A stretch of 64,000 bases of DNA from Starkeya sp. ORNL1 (GTDB lineage Bacteria; Pseudomonadota; Alphaproteobacteria; Rhizobiales; Xanthobacteraceae). The notes beneath the pieces were generated by a model. The model did no database searches and had not been told where the DNA came from. It saw only the letters and a list, made by a program, of their open reading frames with translations. The stretch covers positions 3,162,001-3,226,000 of the forward strand of contig NZ_CP048834.1 of assembly GCF_012971745.1 (NCBI RefSeq), in the 5' to 3' direction. The translations under genes were made by a program, and so were the position numbers. How positions within the stretch are numbered: position 1 is the first letter of the stretch; the number at the start of each line of letters is the position of its first letter. Shown here one piece after another: positions 17,814 through 27,125 of this stretch.

Positions 17814-20330
17814 ATGGCCCGAGCCGGGAGCGAGACGAAGGCGCTGTCACAGCGATTCGAGGCGGAAGCCGTCGAAGCGCTGCTGGCCGGCTATCGCCCG
17901 CTGCCGGGCGCCTATGACGAGATGGTCGACGCCGAGGGCAAGCCGAGGGCGCACTGGACGCCGATGCTCGCCGCTTTGGCCGAGATGGGCGTCGACGAGG
18001 TGGCCCGGCGCTTCAAGGCGGTCGACCGCCACCTCTACCGCTCCGGCGTGTTCTACCGCGTCTATGACGATCCGAACGGCGGCGAGCGGCCCTGGCCGCT
18101 CTCGCATCTGCCGCTCGTCATCAGCGCCGAGGAGTGGCGCAGCCTCGCCAAGGGGCTGGTGCAGCGCGCGCAGATGCTGGAGGGCGTGCTCGCCGATCTC
18201 TATGGCGAGGCCGAACTGGTGCGCTCCGGCGCCTTGCCCGCGGCAGCGATCGCCGGCAATCCGGAATTCCTGCGCCCGCTGGTCGGCGTCGACCCGCATG
18301 GCGGCAGCTTCCTCAAGCTCTATGCCGCCGATCTCGGCCGCGGGCCGGATGGACGCTGGTGGGTGCTGTCCGACCGCACGCAGTCGCCATCGGGTGCAGG
18401 CTATGCGCTGGAAAACCGCATCGCGCTCGCCCGCGCCATGCCGGACCTCGCCCGCTCGTTGAACGTGGTCCGGCTCGCCGGCTTCTTCCAGTCGCTGCGG
18501 GCGAGCCTCACCAAGCTCGACCGCTCCGGCGAAGGCCGGGTAGGCCTTCTCACCCCCGGCCCGCTGAACGAGACCTATTTCGAGCACGCCTATCTCGCCC
18601 GTTATCTCGGCTTCGTGCTGGTGGAGGGCGAAGACCTCACGGTGCGCGACAATGCGGTCTATGTGCGCACGGTGGCCGGCCTCAAGCGCGCCGACGTGCT
18701 GGTGCGCCGCCTCGATGCCGACTTTGCCGATCCGCTGGAACTGAACTCGCGCTCGCGGCTCGGCGTGCCGGGGCTGGTGCAGGCGGTGCGCGCCGGCGGC
18801 GTCGCCGTGGTCAATGCGCTGGGCTCGGGCCTCGTCGAGGCCCCCGCCATGATGAGCTTCCTGCCGAAGATCGGCGCGCAGGTGCTGGGCGAGAAGCCGC
18901 TGCTCCCCAACGTCGCCACCTGGTGGTGCGGCCAGCCGGCCGAGCGCGAGATCGTGCTCGACGGCATGGAGGATTTCGTGCTGGCTCCGGCGTTCCAGCG
19001 CGCCATCCCCGGCCTGATGGAGAACGGCCCGGTGATCGGCGCCGACCTGAAGGCCGAGCAGCGGGTTGCCTTCGAGGCGGCGATCCGCTCGCGCGGCATC
19101 GACATTGTCGGGCAGGAGACGGTGCGGCTCTCCACCATGCCGGTCTGGCGCAACGGCAAGCTGGAGCCACGGCCCTTCATCCTGCGCATCTTCCTGGCCG
19201 CAACCGAGGAGGGCTGGAAGGTGATGCCCGGCGGCTTCTGCCGGGTCTCGGACAGCCTGGATTCGCGCGCCGTCACCATGCAGAGCGGCGGGCGCTCGGC
19301 CGACGTCTGGGTGCTGGACGAGGGCCCGGTCGAGCAGACCACGCTGCTGCCGGCGCCCGGCCGGGTCGATGTGCGCCGCCAGACCGGACCGCTGCCGAGC
19401 CGCGCCGCCGACAATTTCTTCTGGCTGGGTCGCTATGTGGAGCGCGCCGAGGCGACGCTGCGCCTGATCCGCACGCTGGTCGGCCGCCTCTCCTCCTCAG
19501 CCGAGGGCGGCGCCGCCTCGGTCAGCAAGATGCTCGGGCTGCTGCAAAGCTGGGGCGCGGTGCCGGAGGACATGGTCCGCGCCAAGCCGACCCGCCACGC
19601 GCTCGGAGCGCTTACCCGCAAGGATCTGCCGGGCGGCGTACCCGGCCTCATCGAATCGGCACGCCACACCGCCTCGGTGATCCGCGATCGGCTCTCGCCG
19701 GATGCCTGGCGCACCCTCGCCGACCTCGCTCTGATGGTGGCGGAGCCGGTGCCGGCAAGCAGCGCCGAACCCGATGCCTATGAACGCGCGGACCGGGCGC
19801 TGCGCGCGCTCGCCGCCTTCTCCGGCCTCGCCTCGGAGAACATGAACCGGCTCGCCGGCTGGCGCTTCCTCGACCTCGGCCGGCGCATCGAGCGTTCGAT
19901 CGTCACTTGCCGCTTTACCCGCTCGCTGGTGAACCAGAATCCCACCGCCGGCACGCTCGACGTGCTGCTGGAGCTCTGCGACAGCCAGATCACCTATCGC
20001 TCGCGCTATGTGATGGTGGAAAGCCGCGCCCCGGTGCTCGACCTCGTGCTGCTCGACCCGGTCAATCCGCGCGCGCTGGCCTTCCAGATCGACCGCATCA
20101 ACGAGCATCTCGACGCCTTGCCCGGCCATCATGGCGACGAGCCGCCGCCGGCCGAGGAGCGCCTCGCCGCCCGCCTCGCCGCGTCCATGCGCGCCTTCGA
20201 GGCCAATGAGTTCGACGATGAGCGGCTGCGCACCGTGGAAGCGCAGCTCATGGAGCTGTCAAACGACGTCGCGGAGCGCTATTTCATCCATCGCTCGCCG
20301 GTCGAGACGCCGTGGGAGCAGCCGGAATGA
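17814..20330 (+). CDS. circularly permuted ATP-grasp type 2 plus Alpha-E domain protein
   Basis: Protein of 838 aa. The N-terminal half (residues about 70-450) is a CP_ATPgrasp_2 domain, an ATP-dependent carboxylate-amine ligase fold. Signatures are GVFYRVYDDPNGGERPWPL at the front, GRWWVLSDRTQSPSGAGYAL and VLTPGPLNETYFEHAYLAR-like text in the middle. The C-terminal half (residues about 520-830, from RAADNFFWLGRYVERAEATL) is the helical Alpha-E domain that is almost always partnered with this ligase. The ATG at 17814 has GAGGAA at proper spacing. The stop overlaps the start of the following transglutaminase by ATGA, so translation is coupled. The substrate is unknown; the fold implies ATP-driven amide bond formation. 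Confidence 0.93.
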   Translation: MARAGSETKALSQRFEAEAVEALLAGYRPLPGAYDEMVDAEGKPRAHWTPMLAALAEMGVDEVARRFKAVDRHLYRSGVFYRVYDDPNGGERPWPLSHLPLVISAEEWRSLAKGLVQRAQMLEGVLADLYGEAELVRSGALPAAAIAGNPEFLRPLVGVDPHGGSFLKLYAADLGRGPDGRWWVLSDRTQSPSGAGYALENRIALARAMPDLARSLNVVRLAGFFQSLRASLTKLDRSGEGRVGLLTPGPLNETYFEHAYLARYLGFVLVEGEDLTVRDNAVYVRTVAGLKRADVLVRRLDADFADPLELNSRSRLGVPGLVQAVRAGGVAVVNALGSGLVEAPAMMSFLPKIGAQVLGEKPLLPNVATWWCGQPAEREIVLDGMEDFVLAPAFQRAIPGLMENGPVIGADLKAEQRVAFEAAIRSRGIDIVGQETVRLSTMPVWRNGKLEPRPFILRIFLAATEEGWKVMPGGFCRVSDSLDSRAVTMQSGGRSADVWVLDEGPVEQTTLLPAPGRVDVRRQTGPLPSRAADNFFWLGRYVERAEATLRLIRTLVGRLSSSAEGGAASVSKMLGLLQSWGAVPEDMVRAKPTRHALGALTRKDLPGGVPGLIESARHTASVIRDRLSPDAWRTLADLALMVAEPVPASSAEPDAYERADRALRALAAFSGLASENMNRLAGWRFLDLGRRIERSIVTCRFTRSLVNQNPTAGTLDVLLELCDSQITYRSRYVMVESRAPVLDLVLLDPVNPRALAFQIDRINEHLDALPGHHGDEPPPAEERLAARLAASMRAFEANEFDDERLRTVEAQLMELSNDVAERYFIHRSPVETPWEQPE

Positions 20331-21235
20331 TCTACGACATCTCGCAGACCACCGGTTACGTCTATGCCTATCCGGTGCCGGTGGCGCGCCATGTGGTGCG
20401 CATGGTGCCGGTCGACCGTCCTCGGCAGCGGGTGATCGCGAGCCATTTCAGCGTCGAGCCCGAGCCGGTGGAATGGAGCGAGGCGACCGATTTCTTCGGC
20501 AATCGCGTCGCCATCATCCGCATCGAGACCCCGCATACCCGCTTCACCGTGCGCACCAGCGCGCGGGTCGATGTCGCGCCCGCCGAATTCCCCGAGCCGG
20601 AGCAGGGGCCGACCTGGGAAGAGGTACGCGAGGAGGCCGCCAACAGCTTCGACCTCAGCCCTGCCTCGCCGGTGCACCATCTCTATGCCAGCCCGGCGGT
20701 GCCGCTGACGGCCACCATCACCGAATGGGCGGCAAAGAGCTTTCATCCGGGGCGGCCGATGCTCGCCGGCGCCATCGATCTGATGGACCGGCTGCACGAC
20801 GAATTCACCTATGATCCCAAGGCGACCGACGTGTCGACGCCGCCGGCGGAGGCCTTTGCCATCCGCCGCGGCGTGTGCCAGGACTTCGCCCACATCATGA
20901 TCGCGGGCCTGCGCGGGCTCGGCCTGCCCGCCGCCTATGTCAGCGGCTTCCTGCGCACCGAGCCGCCGCCGGGCAAGGAGCGGCTGCAAGGCGCCGACGC
21001 CACCCATGCCTGGGTCTCGGTGTGGTGCGGGGAAGCGCTCGGCTGGCAGGGGCTCGATCCCACCAATGCATTGCGGGTCTCGACCGACCATGTCGTGCTC
21101 GCCAATGGCCGCGATTATTCCGACGTCGCTCCGGTCGGCGGCGTGCTGTTCGGCTCCGGCAAGCAGAAGCTCTCGGTCGCCGTCGACGTCGTACCGATGG
21201 GCGAGAAGAAGACCGTGCGGAAGGTAAGAAGCTGA
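20327..21235 (+). CDS. transglutaminase family protein (cassette third gene)
   Basis: Protein of 302 aa with an N-terminal bacterial transglutaminase-like beta domain (YDISQTTGYVYAYPVPVARH) and a papain-like core. The complete triad is Cys184 (RGVCQDFAHI), His227 (ADATHAWVSV) and Asp244 (GLDPTNALR). The start is the ATG that overlaps the preceding TGA; the frame also continues five codons upstream. Such proteins more often act as proteases than as cross-linkers, so hydrolysis or transfer on a peptide made by the two upstream ligases is a fair inference. No signal peptide is present, so it should work in the cytoplasm. Confidence 0.92.
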   Translation: MIYDISQTTGYVYAYPVPVARHVVRMVPVDRPRQRVIASHFSVEPEPVEWSEATDFFGNRVAIIRIETPHTRFTVRTSARVDVAPAEFPEPEQGPTWEEVREEAANSFDLSPASPVHHLYASPAVPLTATITEWAAKSFHPGRPMLAGAIDLMDRLHDEFTYDPKATDVSTPPAEAFAIRRGVCQDFAHIMIAGLRGLGLPAAYVSGFLRTEPPPGKERLQGADATHAWVSVWCGEALGWQGLDPTNALRVSTDHVVLANGRDYSDVAPVGGVLFGSGKQKLSVAVDVVPMGEKKTVRKVRS

Positions 21236-21273
21236 CGCGCCGTCCCGCACGTTCGTTATGTCCGCCTAAATAC

Positions 21274-21285
21274 TACCGTTCGGTA
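21274..21285. promoter_or_regulatory. candidate TetR-type operator TACCGTTCGGTA
   Basis: Perfect palindrome TACCG-TT-CGGTA, flanked by A/T-rich sequence, 114 bp before the cytochrome c gene. The ACCGnnCGGT core is typical of TetR-family repressor sites. It probably controls the cytochrome/molybdenum hydroxylase operon. Confidence 0.45.
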
Positions 21286-21398
21286 ATAAATCAAAAGTGT
21301 AACGCGACCACTCGCGGAATAACGTCCATTTCATTGTGCCAATAATTCGCTGACGACTATACCCGCCGCAGGATTGGCAGGGCGGTCGGTACTGCGTG

Positions 21399-22790
21399 AT
21401 GAGTTCCAGACACCCCATAAGAATTGCTGTTTTGACCGCGGTGATTGTCATCGCCGCGCTCGGTGCGGGCTTCGTCGCCTATGCGTGGCGCTCGCCGATC
21501 GCGGCCATTGCCCAGCCCGAGCCCGCGAGCTTCAAAGCGGGCGAGGTGGAGCGCGGCGCGCAATTGGCCGCGATCGGCGATTGCAACACCTGCCACACCG
21601 CCGAGAACGGCAAGCTCTTTGCCGGCGGCCGGGCATTCGTCACGCCGTTCGGCACCATCTATTCCACCAACATCACGCCGGACGCCGAGACCGGCATCGG
21701 CAACTGGTCGCTGGCGGCATTCCAGCGCGCCATGCGCGAGGGCGTGGACCGCGAGGGAAACTACCTCTACCCCGCCTTTCCCTATGACCATTTCACCCTG
21801 ACGCGGGACGACGACATCGGTGCGCTCTACGCCTTCCTGATGACGCGCGAGCCGGCGCGCCAGGAAGCGTCGGCCAACGAGCTCGTCTTCCCGCTCAACC
21901 ACCGCGTCCTCCTTGCCGGGTGGAAGCTGCTCTTCGTGAGCCCCGGCCCCTATCAGGCGCAGCCGGACCGCGACGAGCTATGGAACCGCGGCGCCTATCT
22001 GGCGGAAGGCCTCGGGCATTGCGGCGCCTGCCACACGCCGCGCAACGCCTTCGGCGCGGAGGATAGCGGCCGGCGCTATGCCGGCGCCGACATAGATGGC
22101 TGGCACGCCTATCGGCTCGATTCGACAGCGGATGCCCACGTTCCGTGGAGCGAAGACGCCATCTACGCATATCTGCGCAGTGGCTGGCATGGCGATCACG
22201 GCGTCGCCCGTGGCCCGATGGCGCCGGTGGTCGAAAATCTCGCCTCGGTTCCCGACGACGATGTGCGCGCCATCGCCCATTATATTGCAGGGATCATGGG
22301 CGTGCCGAAGCTGCAGCCCCCGTCGGCTCCGCAGGCGCCGGCCGTCGCCATGAACCAGTCCGGCGCCCGTCCGCAATCGGCGGGAAGCCAGACCTTGCCG
22401 CCCATCGCACCCGACGCCGCGACGGCGAGCGATCTCGGCGCCCGCCTCTATGCCGCGAGTTGCGCCGCCTGCCACGAGGCCGGCCGTGCGGTGCCGATCG
22501 GCGCCATCAATCTGGCACTCAGCAGCTCGATCACCGGTGCCAGCCCCGACAATCTCCTGCGCATCCTGCTGACGGGAATTCCGGCGAAGGGCGACGGGCA
22601 GCGCAATCCCATCATGCCCGGCTTCGCCAACACCATGTCCGATCCGCAGATCCTCGCGCTTGCCACCTATCTGCGCGGTCGCTTCGGCGGACAGCGCCCG
22701 GGGTGGGACGACCTGCCGGCGACGCTGTCGCAAGTGCGCACTGACATGAACCCGAAAGCGGGCCGGCAGGCTTCCGCCGCCAGGCCGTGA
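21399..22790 (+). CDS. membrane-anchored triheme cytochrome c (partner of molybdenum hydroxylase)
   Basis: Protein of 463 aa with one N-terminal transmembrane helix (AVLTAVIVIAALGAGFVAY) and three covalent heme sites: CNTCH, CGACH and CAACH, each opening a cytochrome c domain. The layout matches the cytochrome subunit of membrane alcohol dehydrogenases and the NicB/IorAB-type hydroxylases. It should pass electrons from the two downstream subunits to the respiratory chain at the outer face of the cytoplasmic membrane. GTG at 21396 directly precedes the ATG at 21399; the ATG is preferred. The next gene starts 12 bp after the stop. Confidence 0.92.
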   Translation: MSSRHPIRIAVLTAVIVIAALGAGFVAYAWRSPIAAIAQPEPASFKAGEVERGAQLAAIGDCNTCHTAENGKLFAGGRAFVTPFGTIYSTNITPDAETGIGNWSLAAFQRAMREGVDREGNYLYPAFPYDHFTLTRDDDIGALYAFLMTREPARQEASANELVFPLNHRVLLAGWKLLFVSPGPYQAQPDRDELWNRGAYLAEGLGHCGACHTPRNAFGAEDSGRRYAGADIDGWHAYRLDSTADAHVPWSEDAIYAYLRSGWHGDHGVARGPMAPVVENLASVPDDDVRAIAHYIAGIMGVPKLQPPSAPQAPAVAMNQSGARPQSAGSQTLPPIAPDAATASDLGARLYAASCAACHEAGRAVPIGAINLALSSSITGASPDNLLRILLTGIPAKGDGQRNPIMPGFANTMSDPQILALATYLRGRFGGQRPGWDDLPATLSQVRTDMNPKAGRQASAARP

Positions 22791-22802
22791 AGGACGGAAC
22801 CC

Positions 22803-23294
22803 ATGGAACTCAAGGTCAATGGCACGATCCATCAGCTGGATGCCGATCCCGACACCCCGCTGCTGTATGTGCTCAGGGACGACCTGAAACTGAACGCCGC
22901 GAAATATGGCTGCGGGCTCGGGCAATGCGGTGCCTGCACCGTCATGGTCGATGGCGAGGCGGTGTTCTCGTGCGTCACGCCGATATTGCTGCTGGAAGGG
23001 CGTTCGGTGACGACGCTGGAGGGGCTCGGCACGATCGAGAGCCCAGCCCCGATCCAGCGTGCCTTTGTCGAGGAACAGGCGGCGCAGTGCGGCTATTGCA
23101 TTCCCGGCATGATGATGCGGGCGCAGGCGCTGCTGGAAAAGAACCCGGCGCCGACCGACGCCGACATCCGCAAGACCCTGCTCCCTCATCTGTGCCGATG
23201 CGGCACCCATATGCGGATCCTGCGCGCCGTCCACCGCGCCGCCGAACTCATGCGGCAACCCGCCAACCCGCCATCCTCCGGGAGCCTGATATGA
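22803..23294 (+). CDS. (2Fe-2S)-binding small subunit of molybdenum hydroxylase (IorA-like)
   Basis: Protein of 163 aa, the standard small-subunit length. The N-terminal plant-ferredoxin-type cluster is bound by CGLGQCGACTV plus the downstream Cys in VFSCVTP. The C-terminal helical domain binds the second cluster through QCGYCIPGM and LCRCGTH. It relays electrons from the molybdopterin subunit to the cytochrome encoded upstream. The stop overlaps the ATG of the large subunit (ATGA), which indicates coupled translation. Start ATG at 22803 follows GGACGGAACC. Confidence 0.94.
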   Translation: MELKVNGTIHQLDADPDTPLLYVLRDDLKLNAAKYGCGLGQCGACTVMVDGEAVFSCVTPILLLEGRSVTTLEGLGTIESPAPIQRAFVEEQAAQCGYCIPGMMMRAQALLEKNPAPTDADIRKTLLPHLCRCGTHMRILRAVHRAAELMRQPANPPSSGSLI

Positions 23295-25543
23295 ACGACC
23301 TCGCCATGAAGGGCGTGTCGCGCCGTGCCCTGCTGCAGGGTGCCGGCGCGGTCGTGGTCAGCTTCGCACTCGCGCCCGAGGCGATGGCGCAGGCGGTCCA
23401 GACCGAGACCCAGACCGGCGGCGACGCCAATGCCAAGCTGCCGGGCAGCCTCAACCAGGCGCCGTTCCTCGACTCATGGATCCGCATCGACGCCAAGGGC
23501 GAGGCGACGGTCTTCACCGGCAAGGCGGAACTGGGCCAGGGCATCAGGACTGCGCTCGCCCAGGTCGCCGCCGAGGAACTGGCGCTGCCCATGGCGCGGA
23601 TCGAGATGATCACCGCCGACACCGGCCTGACCGCCAATGAAGGCTACACCGCGGGCAGCCATACGCTGCAGGACAGCGGCACCGCGATCCGCAATGCGGC
23701 GGCGCAGGTGCGCGAGATCCTGCTGGCCGAGGCGGCCCGCCGTCTCGGCCATTCGCCCGAAGAGATGAAGGCGGACAACGGCACCGCCATCGCACCCGAT
23801 GGCACCAGCCTCACTTATGGCGATCTCGCCGCCGGGCTCGATCTCCATGTCATGGCTGCGCCGCGCTCCAGGCTTACCCCGGCCGAGCAGTTCCGCGTCA
23901 TGGGCAAGCCGGTCCACCGGCTGGACATTCCCGCCAAGGTCACGGGCACCGCCTATTATGTCCAGGACATGCGCCCCGAGGGGCTCCTGCATGCCCGTGT
24001 GGTGCGCCCGCCGAGCTATGGCGCCACGCTGGTCTCGGTCGACAGCGGCGCGGTGGAACGCCTTCCCGGCGTGGTCAAGGTAGTGCGCGACGGCAATTTC
24101 CTCGCCGTCGTGGCGCAGAGGGAATACCAGGCCATCAAGGCGATGCGGGCGCTCGCGGCGGCCGCGGAATGGCAAGAGGTGGCAAAGCTGCCCGATGCCA
24201 AGCAGTTGCCGCAGACCGTGCTCGGGCTTGCGGCGCGGGAATACACCATTCTCGACAAGCACACGGCGCCGCCGCTTCCCGGCCCGACCATAGAGGCGAC
24301 CTTCACCCGCCCCTATGTGTCCCATGGCTCGATCGGCCCATCCTGCGCGGTCGCCCTGTCGGACAGCGACATGGTCACGGTCTGGACCCACACGCAGGGC
24401 GTCTTTCCCGACCGCAAGGCGATTTCCGAGATGCTCGGCCTGCCGCCGGAGAAGGTGCGCTGCATCCACACCCCGGGCTCGGGCTGCTACGGCCACAATG
24501 GAGCCGACGACGCGGGCGCCGACGCGGCCCTCATCGCCACCCAGCTGCCGGGCCGCCCCTTGAAGGTGCAGCTGATGCGCGAGCAGGAGCACGCCTGGGA
24601 GCCCTATGGTCCCGCCATGGTGACCAAGGCCGAGGCCCGGCTCGATGCCACTGGCAAGATCGTCGACTGGCACTACAGCGTATGGAGCAATACCCACAAT
24701 ATGCGGCCGGGCAATGCCGGCTCGCTGCTCGCCGGCCAGTTGATGTCCAAGGCGTTCCAGCCGCCGCCGCCCGCGCCGCTGCCGCAGCCGGAAGGCGGCG
24801 GCGATCGCAACGGCATCCCTCTCTACGTCTTTCCGAACGCGAAGGTCGACCACTTCTTCCTGCCGGAAATGCCGTTGCGGGTATCCGCGCTGCGCTCGCT
24901 CGGGGCCTATTTCAACATCTTCTCGATCGAGAGCTTCATGGACGAGCTGGCCATCGCCGCCCATGCCGATCCCGTGGAGTTCCGCCTCGCCCATCTGGAG
25001 GATCCACGCGGGCGCGAGGTCATCAAGCTGGCAGCCGAGAAGTTCGGCTGGAAGCCGGGCCAGAAGGCCCTGGTCGGCCGGGGCTACGGCTTCGCCTTTG
25101 CCCGCTACAAGAACCTCGCCGCCTATAGTGCCGTCGCCATGGAAGTGGAGGTGGAACGGGAGACCGGCCAGGTGCGTCTCGTTCGTGCGGTCGCGGCGGT
25201 CGACACCGGGGAGATCGTGAACCCGGATGGCGTCCGCAACCAGATGGAAGGCGCGATCATCCAGTCGGCGAGCTGGACGCTGTATGAAAGCGTCGCCTTC
25301 GACACCTCCCGCATCACCTCGGTCGACTGGTCGAGCTATCCGATCATGCGTTTCAACGCGGTGCCGGAGAGCATCGAGGTCCATCTCATCGAGCGGCCGG
25401 GACTGCCCTTCCTGGGTGCGGGCGAGACCGGACAGGGACCCGCGAGCGCGGCCCTGGGCAATGCGATCGCCAACGCCATCGGTGTCAGGCTGAGGGACTT
25501 GCCGCTCTCGCCGGAGCGGGTGAAGGCCGCAGCCGGAATTTGA
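23291..25543 (+). CDS. molybdopterin-binding large subunit, xanthine dehydrogenase/IorB family
   Basis: Protein of 750 aa. The N-terminus has a twin-arginine export signal (SRRALLQGAGAVVVSFALAP, cleavage near AMAQA), so the enzyme is folded in the cytoplasm and works in the periplasm. Cofactor contacts are visible in FTGKAELGQGIRTAL and the loop with SGCYGHNGADD. The catalytic base Glu712 lies in FLGAGETGQGPAS. Likely substrates are N-heterocycles or aldehydes, hydroxylated with water as the oxygen source. With the triheme cytochrome and Fe-S subunit it makes a complete three-gene oxidoreductase. No XdhC- or MobA-like maturation gene is nearby, so cofactor loading depends on genes elsewhere. 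Confidence 0.93.
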   Translation: MNDLAMKGVSRRALLQGAGAVVVSFALAPEAMAQAVQTETQTGGDANAKLPGSLNQAPFLDSWIRIDAKGEATVFTGKAELGQGIRTALAQVAAEELALPMARIEMITADTGLTANEGYTAGSHTLQDSGTAIRNAAAQVREILLAEAARRLGHSPEEMKADNGTAIAPDGTSLTYGDLAAGLDLHVMAAPRSRLTPAEQFRVMGKPVHRLDIPAKVTGTAYYVQDMRPEGLLHARVVRPPSYGATLVSVDSGAVERLPGVVKVVRDGNFLAVVAQREYQAIKAMRALAAAAEWQEVAKLPDAKQLPQTVLGLAAREYTILDKHTAPPLPGPTIEATFTRPYVSHGSIGPSCAVALSDSDMVTVWTHTQGVFPDRKAISEMLGLPPEKVRCIHTPGSGCYGHNGADDAGADAALIATQLPGRPLKVQLMREQEHAWEPYGPAMVTKAEARLDATGKIVDWHYSVWSNTHNMRPGNAGSLLAGQLMSKAFQPPPPAPLPQPEGGGDRNGIPLYVFPNAKVDHFFLPEMPLRVSALRSLGAYFNIFSIESFMDELAIAAHADPVEFRLAHLEDPRGREVIKLAAEKFGWKPGQKALVGRGYGFAFARYKNLAAYSAVAMEVEVERETGQVRLVRAVAAVDTGEIVNPDGVRNQMEGAIIQSASWTLYESVAFDTSRITSVDWSSYPIMRFNAVPESIEVHLIERPGLPFLGAGETGQGPASAALGNAIANAIGVRLRDLPLSPERVKAAAGI

Positions 25544-25690
25544 CGTCGGCCGCAAGGTCAGACTGAATGGCGGCGATGGAGCGTTGCCGGCGCGCTCGGC
25601 AACCGCCGTATGGCGTTGGCGATCGCGGGGACGCGACAGGTCGATCGTGCCAAGCTAGGTAAAGCGAGGCGAGAGAACGAATCGCGGGCC

Positions 25691-27052
25691 ATGACCGACA
25701 CCACACGCCGGGCTGACGAGACCGAGACGGTAGAAGGCAATGCGGGCTTCCTGGCGGGGCTCGCCGTCTATCTGCGGCCGCGGGTGCTGATCGTCATATT
25801 GCTCGGCTTCTCCTCGGGCCTGCCGCTGGCACTCTCCGGCAACACGCTTACCGTCTGGATGGCCGAATCCAAGGTGAATCTCGCCACTATCGGCCTCTTC
25901 GCTCTGGTCGGCGTTCCCTACAATTTCAAATTCGCCTGGGCGCCTCTGGTCGATGCCCTCGACGTGCCGTTCCTGAGCCGCCATCTCGGGCGGCGGCGCG
26001 GCTGGCTGGTGTTCACCCAGCTCTTGCTGGCGGTCGCCATCGTCTGGCTCGGCCTCCAGGATCCGGTAGCCTCGCCTTGGCATGTGGCGCTCGGCGCACT
26101 GCTGGTCGCCTGCGCGTCCGCTACGCAGGACATCGTGGTCGACGCGTTCCGTGTCGAGAGTCTCGAGACCCGCGAGCAGGCTGCCGGCATGGCCGGCTAT
26201 GTCGCGGCGTATCGGGTCGGCATGCTGGCCTCGGGTGCCGGCGTGCTGTTGCTGGTGACCTGGTTCGAGGCCATCGGCGTGGCGCGCGCAGACGTCTGGT
26301 TCTGGGGCTATGTGGCAGCTGCGCTGATGGTCGGCGTCGGGCTGATCGCCGCGCTGCTGGCCAAGGAACCGCCGCCGCCCGAAAACGTCCTGCCGCGCGA
26401 GGAGAATGTCGCCAAGCGCGTGGTACAGACCGCAATCGGCGCCTTCGGCGAATTCCTGTCGCGCCACCTCGCGGTGGCGATCCTGCTGTTCGTCGTGCTG
26501 TTCAAATTCTGCGACGCCTTTGCCGGCGTGTTGACCGGCGCCTTCGTCATCGATATCGGCTTCGACAGGGCCACCTATGCCGGCGTCGTCAAGGGAGTCG
26601 GCTTCGCGGCAGCGCTGCTCGGCGGCTTTGCCGGCGGTTTCATCGCCCGCGCTCTGCCGCTCTCGACCAGCCTCTGGATTGCCGGCGTGCTGCAGATGGC
26701 CTCGAACCTCGCCTTCTCCTGGCAGGCCTATATGGGCGTGAACCTGCCGGCGCTGACACTGACCATCGTGATCGAGAACTTCACCGGGGCCATCGGCACG
26801 GTGATCTTCGTCGCCTATCTCTCGGCACTGTGCGGCGCGCGGGCTCACACCGCCACGCAATATGCCCTGCTCACCGCGCTCGCCGCGGTGGGGCGCACCT
26901 TCCTCGCCTCGACCGCCGGCTTCGTCGCGACCGAGACCGGATGGGCGTGGTTCTTCGCCGTCACGTCAATAGCGGCACTGCCGGGGCTCGCGGTGCTCGC
27001 CTTCCTGCAGTCGCGCGGGCATTTCCGCGAACTGGCGGCGCAGAAACTTTAA
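25691..27052 (+). CDS. ampG: MFS permease, AmpG (muropeptide) family
   Basis: About 12 transmembrane helices in 453 aa. AmpG-type features include LLGFSSGLPLALSGNTLTVWM at helix 1, the cytoplasmic loop LSRHLGRRRGWLVFTQLLL and ATQDIVVDAFRVE in helix 4. These permeases import GlcNAc-anhydroMurNAc peptides for cell-wall recycling. The ATG at 25691 precedes the conserved part by 30 residues; the frame stays open upstream to 25610. It is convergent with recR. No ampD or nagZ is adjacent, so the specific substrate is inferred from family membership. Confidence 0.85.
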   Translation: MTDTTRRADETETVEGNAGFLAGLAVYLRPRVLIVILLGFSSGLPLALSGNTLTVWMAESKVNLATIGLFALVGVPYNFKFAWAPLVDALDVPFLSRHLGRRRGWLVFTQLLLAVAIVWLGLQDPVASPWHVALGALLVACASATQDIVVDAFRVESLETREQAAGMAGYVAAYRVGMLASGAGVLLLVTWFEAIGVARADVWFWGYVAAALMVGVGLIAALLAKEPPPPENVLPREENVAKRVVQTAIGAFGEFLSRHLAVAILLFVVLFKFCDAFAGVLTGAFVIDIGFDRATYAGVVKGVGFAAALLGGFAGGFIARALPLSTSLWIAGVLQMASNLAFSWQAYMGVNLPALTLTIVIENFTGAIGTVIFVAYLSALCGARAHTATQYALLTALAAVGRTFLASTAGFVATETGWAWFFAVTSIAALPGLAVLAFLQSRGHFRELAAQKL

Positions 27053-27088
27053 ACTCCGTCACGACCCGAAACGACAGGCTCTCTGCCA

Positions 27089-27109
27089 CCTCTCCCCATC
27101 GGGGAGAGG
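27089..27109. terminator. 9-bp hairpin between convergent ampG and recR
   Basis: CCTCTCCCC at 27089-27097 pairs perfectly with 27101-27109 around an ATC loop. It lies between two converging genes and probably stops transcription from both sides. No long T-tract follows, and similar GC-rich hairpins are also dispersed as repeats in related genomes. Confidence 0.5.
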
Positions 27110-27125
27110 GAAAGTCATCGGCGCC

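Noticed and set aside
23474..25555. 693-codon open frame antisense to the molybdenum hydroxylase large subunit
   Set aside because: Shadow of a GC-rich coding strand; no domains, and the sense gene is complete.
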